Shown: positions 24,560 to 38,700 of the stretch, piece after piece | Layout of the letters: every line of letters starts with the position of its first letter | Numbering within the stretch: position 1 is the first letter of the stretch | Assembly: GCA_903813345.2 (NCBI GenBank) | Contig: CAIIXF020000009.1 | Location: 29,426,740-29,490,739 of the forward strand | DNA length: 64,000 bases | Source: Owenia fusiformis | Lineage: Eukaryota; Annelida; Polychaeta; Sabellida; Oweniidae | Reading direction: 5' to 3' | Notes under the pieces: generated by a model | The model's input: the letters and a program-made list of their open reading frames with translations, nothing else | Told to the model about the DNA's origin: nothing | Database searches by the model: none | Made by a program: the position numbers and the translations under genes

Positions 24560-26340
24560 CACACGTAGCAAACTATTTCTAACACTATACGCGTATAACT
24601 AAAATGCAATTTTATTCAACCAGAAAACTTTTTCAAGGCACGGTCTGGGTATAACTCATATCCTTAGGGCATTAGCATTGTGATACCTAATTGACTAATC
24701 ATTAATAATAACATAAATAGTTTTTCACACAAGGCCATGTTTTCCATATCATATAACCATTTCCTATATAAATCATGGTGTCAATGATATTTATTATGTA
24801 TTAAGATTATTCTGTGTTCTGATTGGCCAGACTGCATACTTTGTGTGAATATATCAACATAAACATAATTATAAATCACTAAATTAATATGTAATACATA
24901 TGTATTAATATGTAAACACTAAATCAATTATAAAAAACATCGTCTGACATATGTCAAATTAAATGTTAATTTGACAAAGATTTTATCACTAATTCTCATA
25001 AAGTAGTTTGAGATGACATCTGATTGCAACTTAGCATGCATTTAACATGTGTAAGAAAATCAAGATAAAAGCCCTTGAAAAATATTGATCCTATAATTGT
25101 CTGTTTCATTAATATAGTATTACTGTATGACATACAGTTTATATAACAAAAGTCAAATCTGACCTAGAAAGCCAGATAAAACCATAACTTAATATATATT
25201 TTAATCTTAGATTCAGTAGGCTATGGTGTTGCTGAATGACAGATCAGCAACCACAGGAATCTCGGTACAGGAATCAACATTGCCAGCAGACAGTAAACCA
25301 AAGGCCAATTTTACAAATGAGCTGGGTATCAATCATTATAATAAGAATGCATGATGGGCTAATAGTTGTTTATGTCACACAACGCAGCACATCGTTCCTC
25401 CACAACACAGTTTATATCTATATATTTGTATTTGACATATGAAGTCAAAAAAATTTGTTCGCCTTGAAGAGCAAAGCTATTTTTCTTGGATACCAAGAAA
25501 ACAAGTAATATAATGTTAAATCAGAGACAATATACCATATTTTCTTGCGAATATGCCCATGAGCGTTTCTTTGAAAGAGTGGTGTAAAGGCCTACAGTAT
25601 GGGCGTTCATTTCAAGAACTTCTTAATAAACTCCCAATGGGCAAAACTATTCGAGAAAAGAAAATATAAGTAATTACTGCTTTAAAACAACGTAATCTGT
25701 ATGGAAATAAGTGATTACTGTCATACTTATTGTTTTAGTCATTTAAAATATGACACAATTTAATTGTTCAATTATAGATTATATTTCAAATCGTATCAGA
25801 ACAATAGGTCTTCAATATAACTATAACATTGCTTGCGCACACGTTCAAGACCAGTGTATTAAAATGCTCAATGCGATTACTGTCTTTTATCAAATCGTAA
25901 CAGAACAATAGATTCTACGTCAGTTCAGAACAAGCTCAATCACTGTCTAGGTCTTCGTATCAAATGGATGTTCTCCCATTCGGAAGAATTTTCGTTTTCG
26001 CCATTTACTCACTTAATCCTTTGAATGTAATGTCCATTTTTCGAACCTTAGTGAAGAAGTTTTGGTTTCAAAAGATGTACTTGTCAACTTTACAATCATT
26101 AATATCACTACTATCAAACGCCCACTGGCTTGGAAAAGCTATTTCAGCCCTTGGGAAAATTGTTGTTCCCTCTCGATAAAGCCCCATGGATATGCCAGGA
26201 AACCCTCACCATTTATTTTAACTCAGATGTGACAAAGTTCTCAGATCTAAATGCAGAGTTTCTGTTTCTGTTAGCTAAGAATATTAATGACACCTACAGT
26301 TTTTTTGGTCGGTGTCTCAAAGCAGTTCGTTCATTTGCGC
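24560..26340. other. Gene-free stretch
   Basis: AT-rich sequence without a recognisable gene or a terminal-repeat element. The plus-strand open frames at 25964-26179 and 26130-26384 overlap, lack family similarity and have no convincing splice partners, so they are not called. Confidence 0.4.
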
Positions 26341-26346
26341 ACTTAC

Positions 26347-26558
26347 TCCTGTACTGTAAGGACATGATGGGACCGACTGAGTGATTGGAGATTGTTGTCG
26401 ACTATGGCGAGAGAATTCTCAAATAGGATGCGTCTGCGAGGTCCTCCTGGTATTTTAAACAAATAGCCTGCTCCCAATATAGCAAATAAACCTTGGGTTG
26501 ATATCTCGACTACCAGGGTGCATAAATACACGAATAGCAATAAATACATATAAATCAT
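26347..26558 (-). CDS. Candidate first exon of an unknown secreted protein
   Basis: I do not recognise this protein. An ATG at 26558 (minus strand) opens a frame whose first ~23 residues (MIYMYLLLFVYLCTLVVE then ISTQG) make a strong signal peptide. It continues LFAILGAGYLFKIPGGPRRR, ILFENSLAIVDNN and so on for 70 codons. A consensus donor GTAAGT follows at phase 2, just before the frame would stop. The PRRR tribasic site would suit a prohormone, but this is guesswork. No downstream exon was identified between here and the Ly6 gene, so the call rests on the signal peptide and the donor alone. Confidence 0.3.
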
Positions 26559-26579
26559 TAAAGATGAACACGACGCCAA

Positions 26580-28256
26580 ACAGAAAAGGCATCTATATAA
26601 TATATATAAACAATTGTGAAATTATACATACACATACAGTAAGTTAACGGTTATTTCTATCGCTGAAGTGGAAAATACTTATTCATAAATTTTACAGTCC
26701 TACCGAATTAAAATGACTTTAACCATAGCAACGATGATGTGTTGATTAGTTAATTGAATATTTTCATGATTTTAGAAGGTATTTGGGTGTGTTTTTTATT
26801 TGGATTCTTGAGTTCTTCATCAGATGTCAGAAATACAATTTTGATATTATGCTTTTAGTGCTAGTCCATATTCCAATATCAAATTGTAAATGCAGTTGAT
26901 AATAAACACATAAATTATTGGATTAATTATTGAAATTAACCAAGCATGCAGAAAAACCTGCACAAATCCATATAGTCAGATTGGGTACAAATTTCTACTT
27001 AATGAAACTTTTAAAACGCTATCAACACATTAATAATATGTAACCGGATGTATATTTTCTCAAGTATATGCTTCAAAGGTAAGAAGAAGAATCTTAGTAA
27101 TTATATTCTTGATCTTTGGTTATTTAGTTTTAGGATGTAAAACAAAGATGTACTAAGGGTAATATTGGGTAACAAAGGCCAAAATTTAGTCGGTTACAAT
27201 ACATGATAAAGTATTACATCTTAAAAGAATCGGATCCAGGGAGTGACAAAATTACATGACAATATATTCGTTATAATTTCAAATCCAATATCTCACAAAA
27301 GATCCAGGATATATTATGAAAGTTATGAGGATTCAAGTGCAGAAATGAAGTGGAAATGTTTAAACACAAAATAAGAAAAATGGTAACCACATTTATAGAA
27401 TATATTATTGTAAATTGTTTTCACATTAAGTATAGTTTTTGGATGCTTAGAAAAAAGACGTTACAATTACAAGGAATGATATGAGCCCAAAATATTCTAA
27501 GATTGAAATACTTTTTTCTAGATCTGTACTTTGCTACAGCAATGAGCAAGTACAATTGTATGTTAAAGTCGCAGCAAAGACTGTTGGATGTGTTTTCAAG
27601 AAGCAAATTACAGATTTCTTTACAATTTGATTTTATTCATCTGATCAAAGTCATTGTTTGATTTGCAGAAATGTCCAACTTCATTGAATAAGGAGTCCAC
27701 TCTTTTAGATTGTACTAGATAACTTAAAAATTGAAATAAGGGAACCTAAAAAAAATCCTGAAATAAAGTCACTACTAAGTTGTTTAAAGTGAATAGGTAT
27801 GGCAGAGACTGATGATGAGAGCAAAAACAAATTAGAAAATTGATTCAAGGGGAGATCTACAAGAATTCATATGATTTTTGTATGTTTATTTATTCTCGCT
27901 ATAAATGCCAGTGACCTTCACACTATCTAGGTCACATACTTCAATATTTATTCAAACCAATGTTTATTCAAAATGTTTTATCCGTTAATTATAGATATAT
28001 CAGAGCAAAATTATAACAATAATATGAAGCTTTCACGAGTTGATAATTGGTAAATAAATTTAACTTACCTATTGCATGACAAACCATTTCTAGTAAATCA
28101 TTATCTCTGTTTCAAAATGTAATAAGTACATAACCTACACTTGTCAGGTACACGAACGATAACACAATGACCAATGTTTCTTCCTTTGATAACTATTTGA
28201 TAACTATTAATTTCAAATGTATTATTATTTCAATCATGTTATATTATTTCAGTTAG
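26580..28256. other. Gene-free stretch upstream of the astacin gene
   Basis: No coding exon, RNA gene or terminal-repeat element was recognised. The final bases contain TATTATTTCAG just before the start codon of the astacin gene, which may be a splice acceptor and would imply an untranslated first exon somewhere in this interval. Confidence 0.4.
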
Positions 28257-29730
28257 ATGATGTTTGTGCGAGTATTCGTGTTCCTACTTATTAATTGCTT
28301 TACTTCTACAAATGGGGCTAAGGTAAGACAACTCGGTCAAAATAAAATCACTCGAATACCAAATGTACTACCCTTTGCATTCTTTGCCTTGGCTTCTAAA
28401 TAACCAAACTCTGTGTTTAGGATATATCAAATATCAATTTGTCAGATTTTAGAATTAAACTGAAAACAACCTGAGATATTGTTTTGTTTCTGGGATTGAG
28501 ATTCAAAACACTTTATAATTGTATTAATTTTACAATGTAAAAGGCAAATGGTATGAGTAAGCATCCCTATATAAACAGACTCCAGAAATCAATTTATCAC
28601 AACTATTATGTGAAGTATCCTCATATTGTACTTTTAACATCAAGGTTCAACAACGCTTAAAGAAAATCAACATAGGAGTAGAAACTGCCGAGAATGACAT
28701 GAAACAGGTATATATGTTTGTTTTACAGAAACGCTCATGTGCTATATCATATTTGGTTGTCCCAAGAAGTGAACCACTTTGACAATTTTTCTGAGCAAAG
28801 TCCTTCACAATTATTTTTTCACCCCATTCCTTCATAAGATGTAACGGATCTCTTTCATATTTATGAAACTTGCTGTGGATACTCTTAGGCCACTTTATAC
28901 TGATTTTAAATGAAATGGTTCATCCATTGCTGAGGAAATACTTGTCAAAAGCGGTTCTTTTTGGGACACCCGTTCCAAAGTCTTAAAACATCTCAATCAA
29001 CCCACCCAGAACTGCAGCTGAGTAATTTTAATTTCAATCCGTAATAACTTAAAAGTGTATCATATGCTATTGCAAATAAAGCATTCAAAAGTGACTTTGA
29101 CGTCGATCTACTTTCTTCAGTTTTTAAAAGAGGAACATCACCATGATGTAGAAACAGTATTACAAGAACTACAAGCAAGTGTAACAAATCACCAGCTGTT
29201 CGACATTACAACCAAAGAAGAGCAATTGGAACTTATAGAATACTCAAAGAACAAGACATGCATCGACCCACCAATTGTAAGAGACGCTTTGTATTTTGAG
29301 AATGAATCTTAAGTCACTAGTGAATGCCTGATTCGCACCTAGAATCAGATATCACAAGATGCAACTCACACAGGAAGGTCAATAAAACATTTCAAATTAA
29401 AGTTGTGGATTAGATTTAGATATGAGCATTGGAGTTGAAGCTACATGAAGTCACATGCTTAAAGACGGTATATGATTAAAGCCACGGCCATTGACCCAAT
29501 GGAAATCATTATAAAACAATTTAACGACTCGATTAAACTATATTCTACATTTCAGTTTATGAACCATACAATGTCACGCAAGGCTACTAAGTCAAGAAAG
29601 AAAAGACTGAAGGGAACTAATAGCATGAAACATTCAAGGCAAAAGAGAAACATTGTTCTTAATTGGGATAATAAATGGGAGAAAAATGGAAAGCATGCTA
29701 TCATTCCATGGATGTGGGGTGGGGAAACGA
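28257..29730 (+). other. Astacin gene: signal peptide and propeptide exons 1-3
   Basis: Exon 1 encodes MMFVRVFVFLLINCFTSTNG, a typical signal peptide. Exons 2-3 give a ~80-residue propeptide rich in charged residues, ending in several basic clusters and RQKR. Astacin propeptides usually hold a FxGD aspartate switch. Here the nearest match is F49-D50-I51 without the glycine, and a lone cysteine C69 is present, so the latency mechanism may differ. Mature sequence begins NIVLNWDNKWEKNGKHAIIP. Confidence 0.8.
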
Positions 29731-32700
29731 GTAAGTTTCAAAGATATGATAATCTTTTGAGATAATGTTGGTTGACTTAATAATATTTATGAGAAATCAC
29801 AGAAAACTACCACAAAAACGCAAATGGACCCAATCTTTTTAGCCTATATCTATGGTCTGGACTTCGAGACTGGATTTTATATATCCCACATCGTTTGACA
29901 CTGAGTGCCCTGTCTTGTATGAAAACTAATATCTACAGATATTTTTCATGTTATGAGTATTGGCTATACAATCATCATTATGTACTGTATTCATGGCTTC
30001 TGTATGAATGAAATGTACCTTTGAGTTAGTTATGGTCCTGATTTGTGATGATGAAACTTAAATGGTGGGGGGATATTAGACATTATTTCTTTTGACGTTG
30101 GATGATACAGTAGTTTGGGATAATAGGGGTTTGTTCTCCTTATGACGGGTGAGCGTTTAGATGTTTTTTTCTCTTGCTTGACACTTGTGCGTATATTTAA
30201 TATTTCTTTGTTCAGCCCCTGCAGCAAAAGAAAATGTCCTTAGAGCAATGGCATACCTTCACAAGCATACCTGCATCAGATTTGTTCCCTATACACAAAC
30301 AGTACACAAAGAGCACAAACTGGGTCACAACTCATGGCTGAACTTCACACATGAAGGAGGGTAAGAATGCATCTATTGAATATATGTGGTTGTCAACCCC
30401 ATTAAATGTTATTGCGTTTAAGTCATCACGTGTATCGTTTAAGGTGCTGTTGGTCGTTTATTGGTCGGCTGGATTTGGACGAAGGTGAGGGACAGAGAAT
30501 TCATCCAACTAGCATGACAGTAAGTTACGAATTTCACAATTACCATATCGAATGAGCTGATAAATGAGATGAATTGAGACAACAGCATCGAAGATCAAAT
30601 GAAAAAGTAACAAGGTTGCTGCTGCGTAAAGATAACGATGTTATACCAGAGACATGGTTATACACGTAATGAAAATGATAAAACATATTGTCAAGTGGAA
30701 ACATAGCAACTCAAGTAAGAATTACTATTGTACTGTCTGAGAATAATTGAAAATCTTTCACTTGCAGTCTAAATCAATCAATTTACCACTTCATGAATTT
30801 GGTCATGCGCTGGGCATGAGCCACGAGCAGAAACAGCCAGGAAGGGAACCGTATCTGAAAATAAACATTAACAATGTACTGTGTAAGTGATGCCTTATTC
30901 CTACAATGCAAATAATCCAAGATGTAATAAAATTCACAATGTTTTAACTTATAAAATCTTACATTATTATAGGGCATTGCATGACCACATTCTAACCTGG
31001 AAAGAATGTAAAGTAGACTAGTCAGGCACCAACTATGTAGTTTACTATACTTTTTCCAGCAAATTATGGTGAATTTGCAGTTACCGAAAATGCTGTTTCC
31101 TACCATATGCATGACTTCCATTCACTTATGCATTACTCAAAATGGGTGAGCTGAATACATTCAATTCTTTGAAATATTTAATATCCAATGACATGTTGTT
31201 TTCCCAAAATTTGGTTGCATCCTATGACTTGCAGATACTAAGCTGATTTTTTGTCAACAGTTTAACACAAGGAATGAGCTACAGACTATGGAGGGCTTTG
31301 ATCCGGATTGGGAGTACTTATTTTCTAATAAAAGACAATTTGACTTCTTTGACCTAATGGATATAAACAGAGGATATCAATGTGATGGTAAGTGCCAGTC
31401 AGTGCATACATATCATTACATACCAGAATTGTCACTTTTTAATTTACTTCATGTGTTTACTTTTTTTGTAAATAGTTATGAATAATATAACATTTTCAGC
31501 GAATTGTCCGTCAAATATTGTTTGTTACAATACTGGTTTTGCTGCTTTGGTGGATGATGAATGTAGTTGCATCTGCCCTGCTGGTCTAAAAGGCGACTGC
31601 ACTCAATTTGACAATGCTGGTGGGTTGATTGTTGTATAAAAATGTCTTCAATGATTTGAAATATTTACATCAACATATAGATATAAAGAAATGTTCATAC
31701 AACATGTATATCAGCAGGCTTCAAAGTAACTTAGCAAAAAGTTAGTCTTACCTCTCTATTTTTAAAAAATCTCAAATAAAAGCAATACGTATCATAAATG
31801 TATGTAAACATAAGGTAGTCACTAGAAGCCTCTCTGTTTTCTCACAAACCGTCATATTTCTAGGATACGAATACACAAAATATCTATAAATTTTCATTAT
31901 TTTCGATATTTTTTGAAGTTTTATCATGTATATAAAGTATCACTCCCTTATCGTTCCTTTAGATGACTAACGTCAGAATATAGTTGAGTGGTGGTCTCGT
32001 GAAAATACGTACCCTGGAGCATCGATTTATAATAACCGGATAGTGATGTTTAAATCCGGGTCTTATGCATTTGTTTACCTATAGTTGATGGTCGTTCAAG
32101 TGCAACACACTTATTACGTCGACTTCAATCAGTCCAAGTTTAGTATTGCAGATGTATAGAAAAAAAGAAACGATTATGACATACAATACATTTGTGTTAA
32201 AAATTAAATTTTTATCGGATTTTATTAATATAATGAATATACCCTTGTGTTTAACAACATTTCTTTTACCTAGACAGCACTCGGTTTATAAACCTACGTG
32301 ATGGCTTCAGTAGTATATTTTTAACATCACCAAACTACCCAGAGTCGTATCCAAACGATGTGACAGTGTACTGGTTCATAAAGGTACGTGGATGGCTTAA
32401 ATCAACATACATAATATGTTTACACCAAACTCGATCAATAGGCTTTCTGTTTGGGCATGCTTTTTTGTTAGTATTTATGATTTTTGAATACTGTTTTGGA
32501 TCATGAATTTTATACTATTTATCAGATGTTGTTCCTTTTGTATATTTATTGGTCAATTTATTAATGATATTATAATCATTACCGAGAAACAATTAATAAG
32601 AAAAGTGTGGACAAACATAAACCCCATAATTATATACATTCACAAGGCTCCAGAAAATAGCAGAGTTAGTGTCTACATTGAAGATTTCGATATTGGTGGA

Positions 32701-35700
32701 GAAGAAAATAATGGAGATGAAGATGCTGGATGTGATGACTATTTAGAAATTAGAACAAGCTCTATTGGACAGCCAGGGCATAAGTAAGCACCGGGACAAA
32801 CATCAAATATAAACAACGAGCTTTAATATGAAAGTAATACAATCAAAAAACGCAATAAGACATATTGTGAAGAATGACATGTTAAATCAATGAATGTACC
32901 TTTTTAATGGTGGATATAACCTTTTGTTTTCCACTTTCTGTTTTAGGCATTGTGGTACAAATTTTAAAAGGAGTTGGCTAACAGAGTCAAACCTATTGTG
33001 GATGACCCTTGTTACGGATGATAAAGGAGGTGGATCGGGTTTTAAGGCTAAGATCACATTTATATCAGGTATTTTAGATCATACTTATGTCATTTCTATG
33101 ATGTGTATTAAACGAGGCATCTGATATAAACACAGAGCCAGCTTTTATTTTCCCCTATCACTGTTGTAATTCGAATAAAATTTATGTTGTAGACAAATCT
33201 ATTATGGAATATTATAATATTGCTGACAATGGTGCAAGTTACAGTGGTTTCATGAACTTTACTCAGGACTTCAGACAATGCATCAACTGGGAACGAGTGA
33301 AACACTGCGACGTTAATCCCTTTTCACGGAGGTATTTTTGATATATAATATTATATTCTTAGTAATTATTAATGTCATTTTTATCTTGTCCTAATAATTG
33401 ATGCTACAAGTTTTGAATACTGATGTATTTTGATTTTTAGCTTTTATGATAATGGGTTGGGAGACCATAATTATTGCCGAAACCCAAATGGGGCACTGCG
33501 ACCTTGGTGCTACACAAACGAGATGTGTTCCCAAAATTTCTGTGATATTGGTCAATATGGTATTCTATTTGATAGCTGTTCATCGTATTTTTAACTAAAA
33601 TCATTTAATATAATCATTAATCTTCATTATTCACTTTCAACACTCAGTTTTGACACTAATGAGTTGTTCTTAAGATTACTTCCTGACCTGGAAATATCAC
33701 CATGCCATTTAAATATTTCTTAATGTGTTTACAGGGTTATGTCATGACATATTCGATGATTGCTCATTTGTATTGACAAATGTGCAAATACATTGCCAAA
33801 ACGAAGAGAACCAACGTGGCTGTAGAAAGACGTGTGGCATGTGTGATATATCTGAACAGAAGAAGGGTACTCTGTCTGTTAAGAATAAGACATAACGGTG
33901 TATTGGAAAGTAATATGACCCGAACTACCTAAAATCACATCAAATGAATATGAAACCATTTTTTATGTGCAGCCGAGAAATTCGACATACTTTCCGATCG
34001 TTAGTTTTACTAGGAGTTAATTGCATTCATGTTTCAGTTGATGTACTGCCACCTCCGTTTGTTAATGACTCGTATGCTGTACAAGATGATATAAATCATA
34101 TAAGGAAGAATAATTATGTTGTTGGTGATGTTGTTAAATATAATTGCAAGAAGAATGGCGAATACATATTTGGTTATGAAGAGAGAAGGGCTATGTCTGA
34201 TGGCACATGGAGTGGGAGGTCCCAGTTTTGTGGTAGTAAGAAACTTTAAAAGATCTGTACCACTGTAGTAGTTTGGTTTATAATGTTGGTCAAGGGACCA
34301 AAGGCAGACCATACTAGAAAGAGTATCATATAGGCACTAGGTCGAAGGAAAGGGAAGATATGAAAAGTTAAACCACTACTGCAATCCTGTTCCAATTCTG
34401 TCGACCAATAAAGAATATATTGGATAACTCTATAAAATAATTTAACATCATCAAAAGAATTATATCTAGTAGTTGCTAGGCCAATATGAATTTCATTACT
34501 GTGTTTCAGAATGCCCAAGTGGCTGGGCCACATTAGGCGACCATTGTTATAAAGCATTCCTTGAGTTGATGAACTTTGATGATGCAGAGACTTTCTGCCA
34601 ACGATTTAGTACAGATGGTCATTTAGTGAGCATAAATAGTGCAAAGGAACAACGATTTGTGGAACAGATAGGAAAGTGGGTTATCATTTGATTTTTATAG
34701 ATATGTGCCCCACTCCCCCAATATGTGAACACACACTGACGCTTCAGAGACTGGTTGTTATCATGACATTATTATATTATTTGAAATGTTTTGAAATTCC
34801 AGTTCCCATATTTACCAATTGTATTGATTAGGTTTCGACCTTGGAAAGTGCATTCAACTTGATCCACTATTTTCTCCTTGATATATTCAAACTATGTTTG
34901 TTTTAGTAAACTACATTCATTCTGGCTTGGATTTACTGACAATAAAAATCATTACCGTTATACATGGTTGGATGGGAGTCCCTCACCGTTTGTGATGTGG
35001 TTTGATTATGAACCTAACGACCAGCAATCGCCCACCGGTGGCGAGGACTGTGCTGTTTACAGCCCTTACTTTTTTAAAGGATGGTATGACCGTTCTTGTG
35101 ACTCTCTGTTTGCGTACATTTGCAAGAAGCCTGCAGAGATGGGTAGGTACAGTAATTTAGATTGCAATAAATGTTACAATAGTATTAATCTTGCAGAGTA
35201 AATTCCGAAAAAGTCGAGAGCACCTGGATCTAAACCACGAAGACCTTGCAAAAATACAATTCATATAATAATGCTTTTTATTTGACTATCAGGATGCAAA
35301 AGTGGATGGCGACACAATCCTGCAAATAATGCCTGTTATAGAGCGTATCGTTCAACCGTTAAGTGGATTGCTGCAGAAGCATACTGTAACAGTATGGATG
35401 CAAATCTTGTCAGTATACTCGACCAGAATGAAGCTGACTGGTTTGAAGCATACAGGTCATCCATAAGGTAAGTAGTCATCTATTCAGAAAACAAAGAGTG
35501 AATAAACAAGTATGTTCTAAACAAAACAACAGAAAACGACGATTTTAAGAACTCGTAAATCATCATCAATTTAACTCATACCAACATTGAAAAATTAAAT
35601 AATGTAAAATCTGTCTCATCCGAAGGCTCCTCGGACCTTCCCAGTGTTCTCATAAGCAGGTATTTACATTTCAAAATGAGTCAATGGATGATACATGAGA

Positions 35701-38700
35701 GATGAAAAAATTGGTCAAAGAAAAATGCTCACATTGAGGTTTCTGGATTAGAGAAGTGTTTAGATACTGAATATGACATTGCGATTCTTCCATAACTTCA
35801 CCAAACATCAACCATTACAATATTTTACCTGTAAACCACGAATCCTATTTCCTGTTCATGATTTTATTTCATTGCACCCTCATTAGAATCAATATTTTCA
35901 GTGGATTGACTTATATATGGATTGGATTGAATGATAGGGAAACTGAAGGTGAATGGATTTGGTCAGATGGAAGTTACATCGGTTTTTTAAATTGGAAATT
36001 GAGTAAGTTGTCTCATTCGTCTTCTGATTGGCCTTCGGAAATATTGATTATCAGTATCATTTTTGAGTACGCTCTCTAATTAATCACTTTTACAGTGATT
36101 GATTGAATTCAACAGCCGGAAATATTATTTAATACTAATTCTCCTTTAATAAACCACATTTTCTTTTGACTAAGTTTTCACAATGCAATATGATATATTA
36201 TTAATTAGATAAGAAAATCGATTATATATGAAGTTAAAAATAAGTAATATGACATATTTGATGTAGGTGAGCCAAATGGACACATTGCCTCAAACTGTAC
36301 ACAAATAAAAGCAATTAATAAAGGCAAATGGGATGACATAAGCTGTGATTATGAAAATAGCTTTATCTGTGAAGCTACATTGCCAGGTGACGTTGAGCAT
36401 GTATTACTCAAGTATAAGTCATAGTAAAGGACATATTCAAATTAAAATGTAATCATGCAATAAAGATTCCAATAGGGTAGACTTTCTTACATCCCTGTAA
36501 AGATCTTTTGTCAAAGCTATTCCGATGGATTAACATTTTATCAACAACATCTGTGTTTCCTATTTAAATTCGGTTAATATTTATACTAGATGTGGATGTG
36601 CCCTGCCAAGATGATCCAGCTAAAGACTGTATAAGTATTTTAGCCAGAATGCCCGATATGTGTGAAAACCAGTTAGAATTTGCGCATGCGTATTGTCTGT
36701 ATAGCTGTGGGTTTTGTAATGAATATAACCACCAAGGTAATAATTGCATCTCTACTCTTTATTTAAACTTTTAGGCTTATGCGTGTTAGAACTTTTCTAA
36801 AAATTTGAAAAAACAAAGTTCCACAGTCAATGAATAATAAACAATCCAGAAACCTTTCCATTTTATATATATTTCTACTTTTGCAGACAACACAAACTAT
36901 ACATTCATTTTCACTCCTAACAATGACAATCAAGTGAAGCTGTTAAATAATGTGGTACCAATGGAATACTTTAGATTTGAAGTGAAGACGTGTAAGGCAG
37001 CTTCGATATGTTTAGGGGCCACAAGCAATGCTCGTCCATCAGAGGTGCGTTTATTTACTCAACTGATTTTAGTTACCATTAAATTCGGGTCACCTTATAA
37101 CCTACAGCTAGAAGTAACATACATGTAAGTAACAACGTGGGCAAATTTATCATTAAGTCTAATTATAAGATATCAATTGTTGATGTATAGATTATTGAAA
37201 GTGAGATACACATAAACTTAAGTACAAATGTGGAAATAAATAAACTTAATTGATCAATAAATTGATAAACAAGTACATGTACACTCCCCTCCATAAGTTT
37301 GCCAATACACTCTCCTCCATTAGTTTGGCAATACACTCTCCTCCATAAGTTTGGCAATACACTCTCCTCCATTAGTTTGCCAATACACTCTCCTCCATTA
37401 GTTTGGCAATACACTCTCCTCCATTAGTTTGGCAATACACTCTCCTCCATTAGTTTGGCAATACACTCTCCTATATTAGTTTGGCAATACACTCTCCTCC
37501 ATTAGTTTGGCAATACACTCTCCTCCATTAGTTTGGCAATACACTCTCCTCCATTAGTTTGGCAATACACTCCCCTCCATTAGTTTGGCAATACACTCTC
37601 CTCCATTAGTTTGGCAATACACTCTCCTCCATTAGTTTGGCAATAAACTCTCCTCCATTAGTTTGGCAAATGGAAGTTTTCTTTGGATGCATATCAATGA
37701 CTTTCAATGTTTGAATCTTTCTTTTGTCAATTTATAAAGGTTTGTGTAATGTTACTTTTTCAAATGTTTTCATGGCTATTTGTGATTTGAATTAGCATAA
37801 TGCTAGAAAATTAAATGAACAACGTATTAACATGCACGTGGTCCAGAATCATGGCCATAACCAATTATTGTAGGTACCATTTCTTTATTTGTATAGGTGT
37901 ATCAGATAGAGCTAGGAGGTGGCGGAAATACAAAAAGTTTTATTGCGAAAGGCAAACACGGTGCAAGACGTGTACTAATGAACACCCCAAATATTGTTAG
38001 TTGCACTCAATATAGACCTTTCTGGGTTCGGGCTACTAGAAAGGCCCAAATGCTTCGCATTGAAGTTGGAACTGGACTGTGCATCGGGGAAAATATGTTC
38101 ATGACGTGGACAGATCCATATTCTGTAGCTCCATATGGATCAGGTTTTGTAAGCGGAAGCTCATATTATAGTGCTCCAGCTTTTTGGAAGGTTTATCACA
38201 CAGACATTATGCTTCAGACTTGTGGCGATCCAAAACGTAACTATTTTACTCTTTTGACATCTAATCAGTAATCGGTAGCTTGGATAAAAGTAGAGTGTTC
38301 TTCATATTGGTAGAACAACGTCACCAATATATGCAATTCTAAAAATATTGATAACATTGAGCATAAGCATAAGATTGATGTTATTATACGGATTTATGCA
38401 AACTTATTTCAAACCCATGATCATGATTGACATGATGAATGTATTACAAGTAGTATAATAGACTAAAACAGTTTCTTTCCCCATTCATAATGCCCATGAT
38501 GGGCTCTTTCTGTTAAATGCCCATGGGCACTAATACAGATCAGTCTCAATGTGAGATTCTTCGGAAGGCTATTAAATATAACAAGTGGATATATATTTCA
38601 TTCTATTCATCTATAGTTTTTTTCATGGTAATTTGTATTAACAGAATACTGAAAAATACATGAAAAATACAGTAAATATTATACTTATGTGGTGAGTGTT

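Noticed and set aside
26130-26384. Plus-strand frame of 84 codons overlapping the candidate secreted exon
   Set aside because: No ordered splice sites and no family. The minus-strand reading with signal peptide and donor is the more plausible one, though itself weak.
37280-37670. Regular short direct repeats resembling a CRISPR array
   Set aside because: The repeats abut with no unique spacers and lie in an intron of an animal gene; it is a minisatellite.
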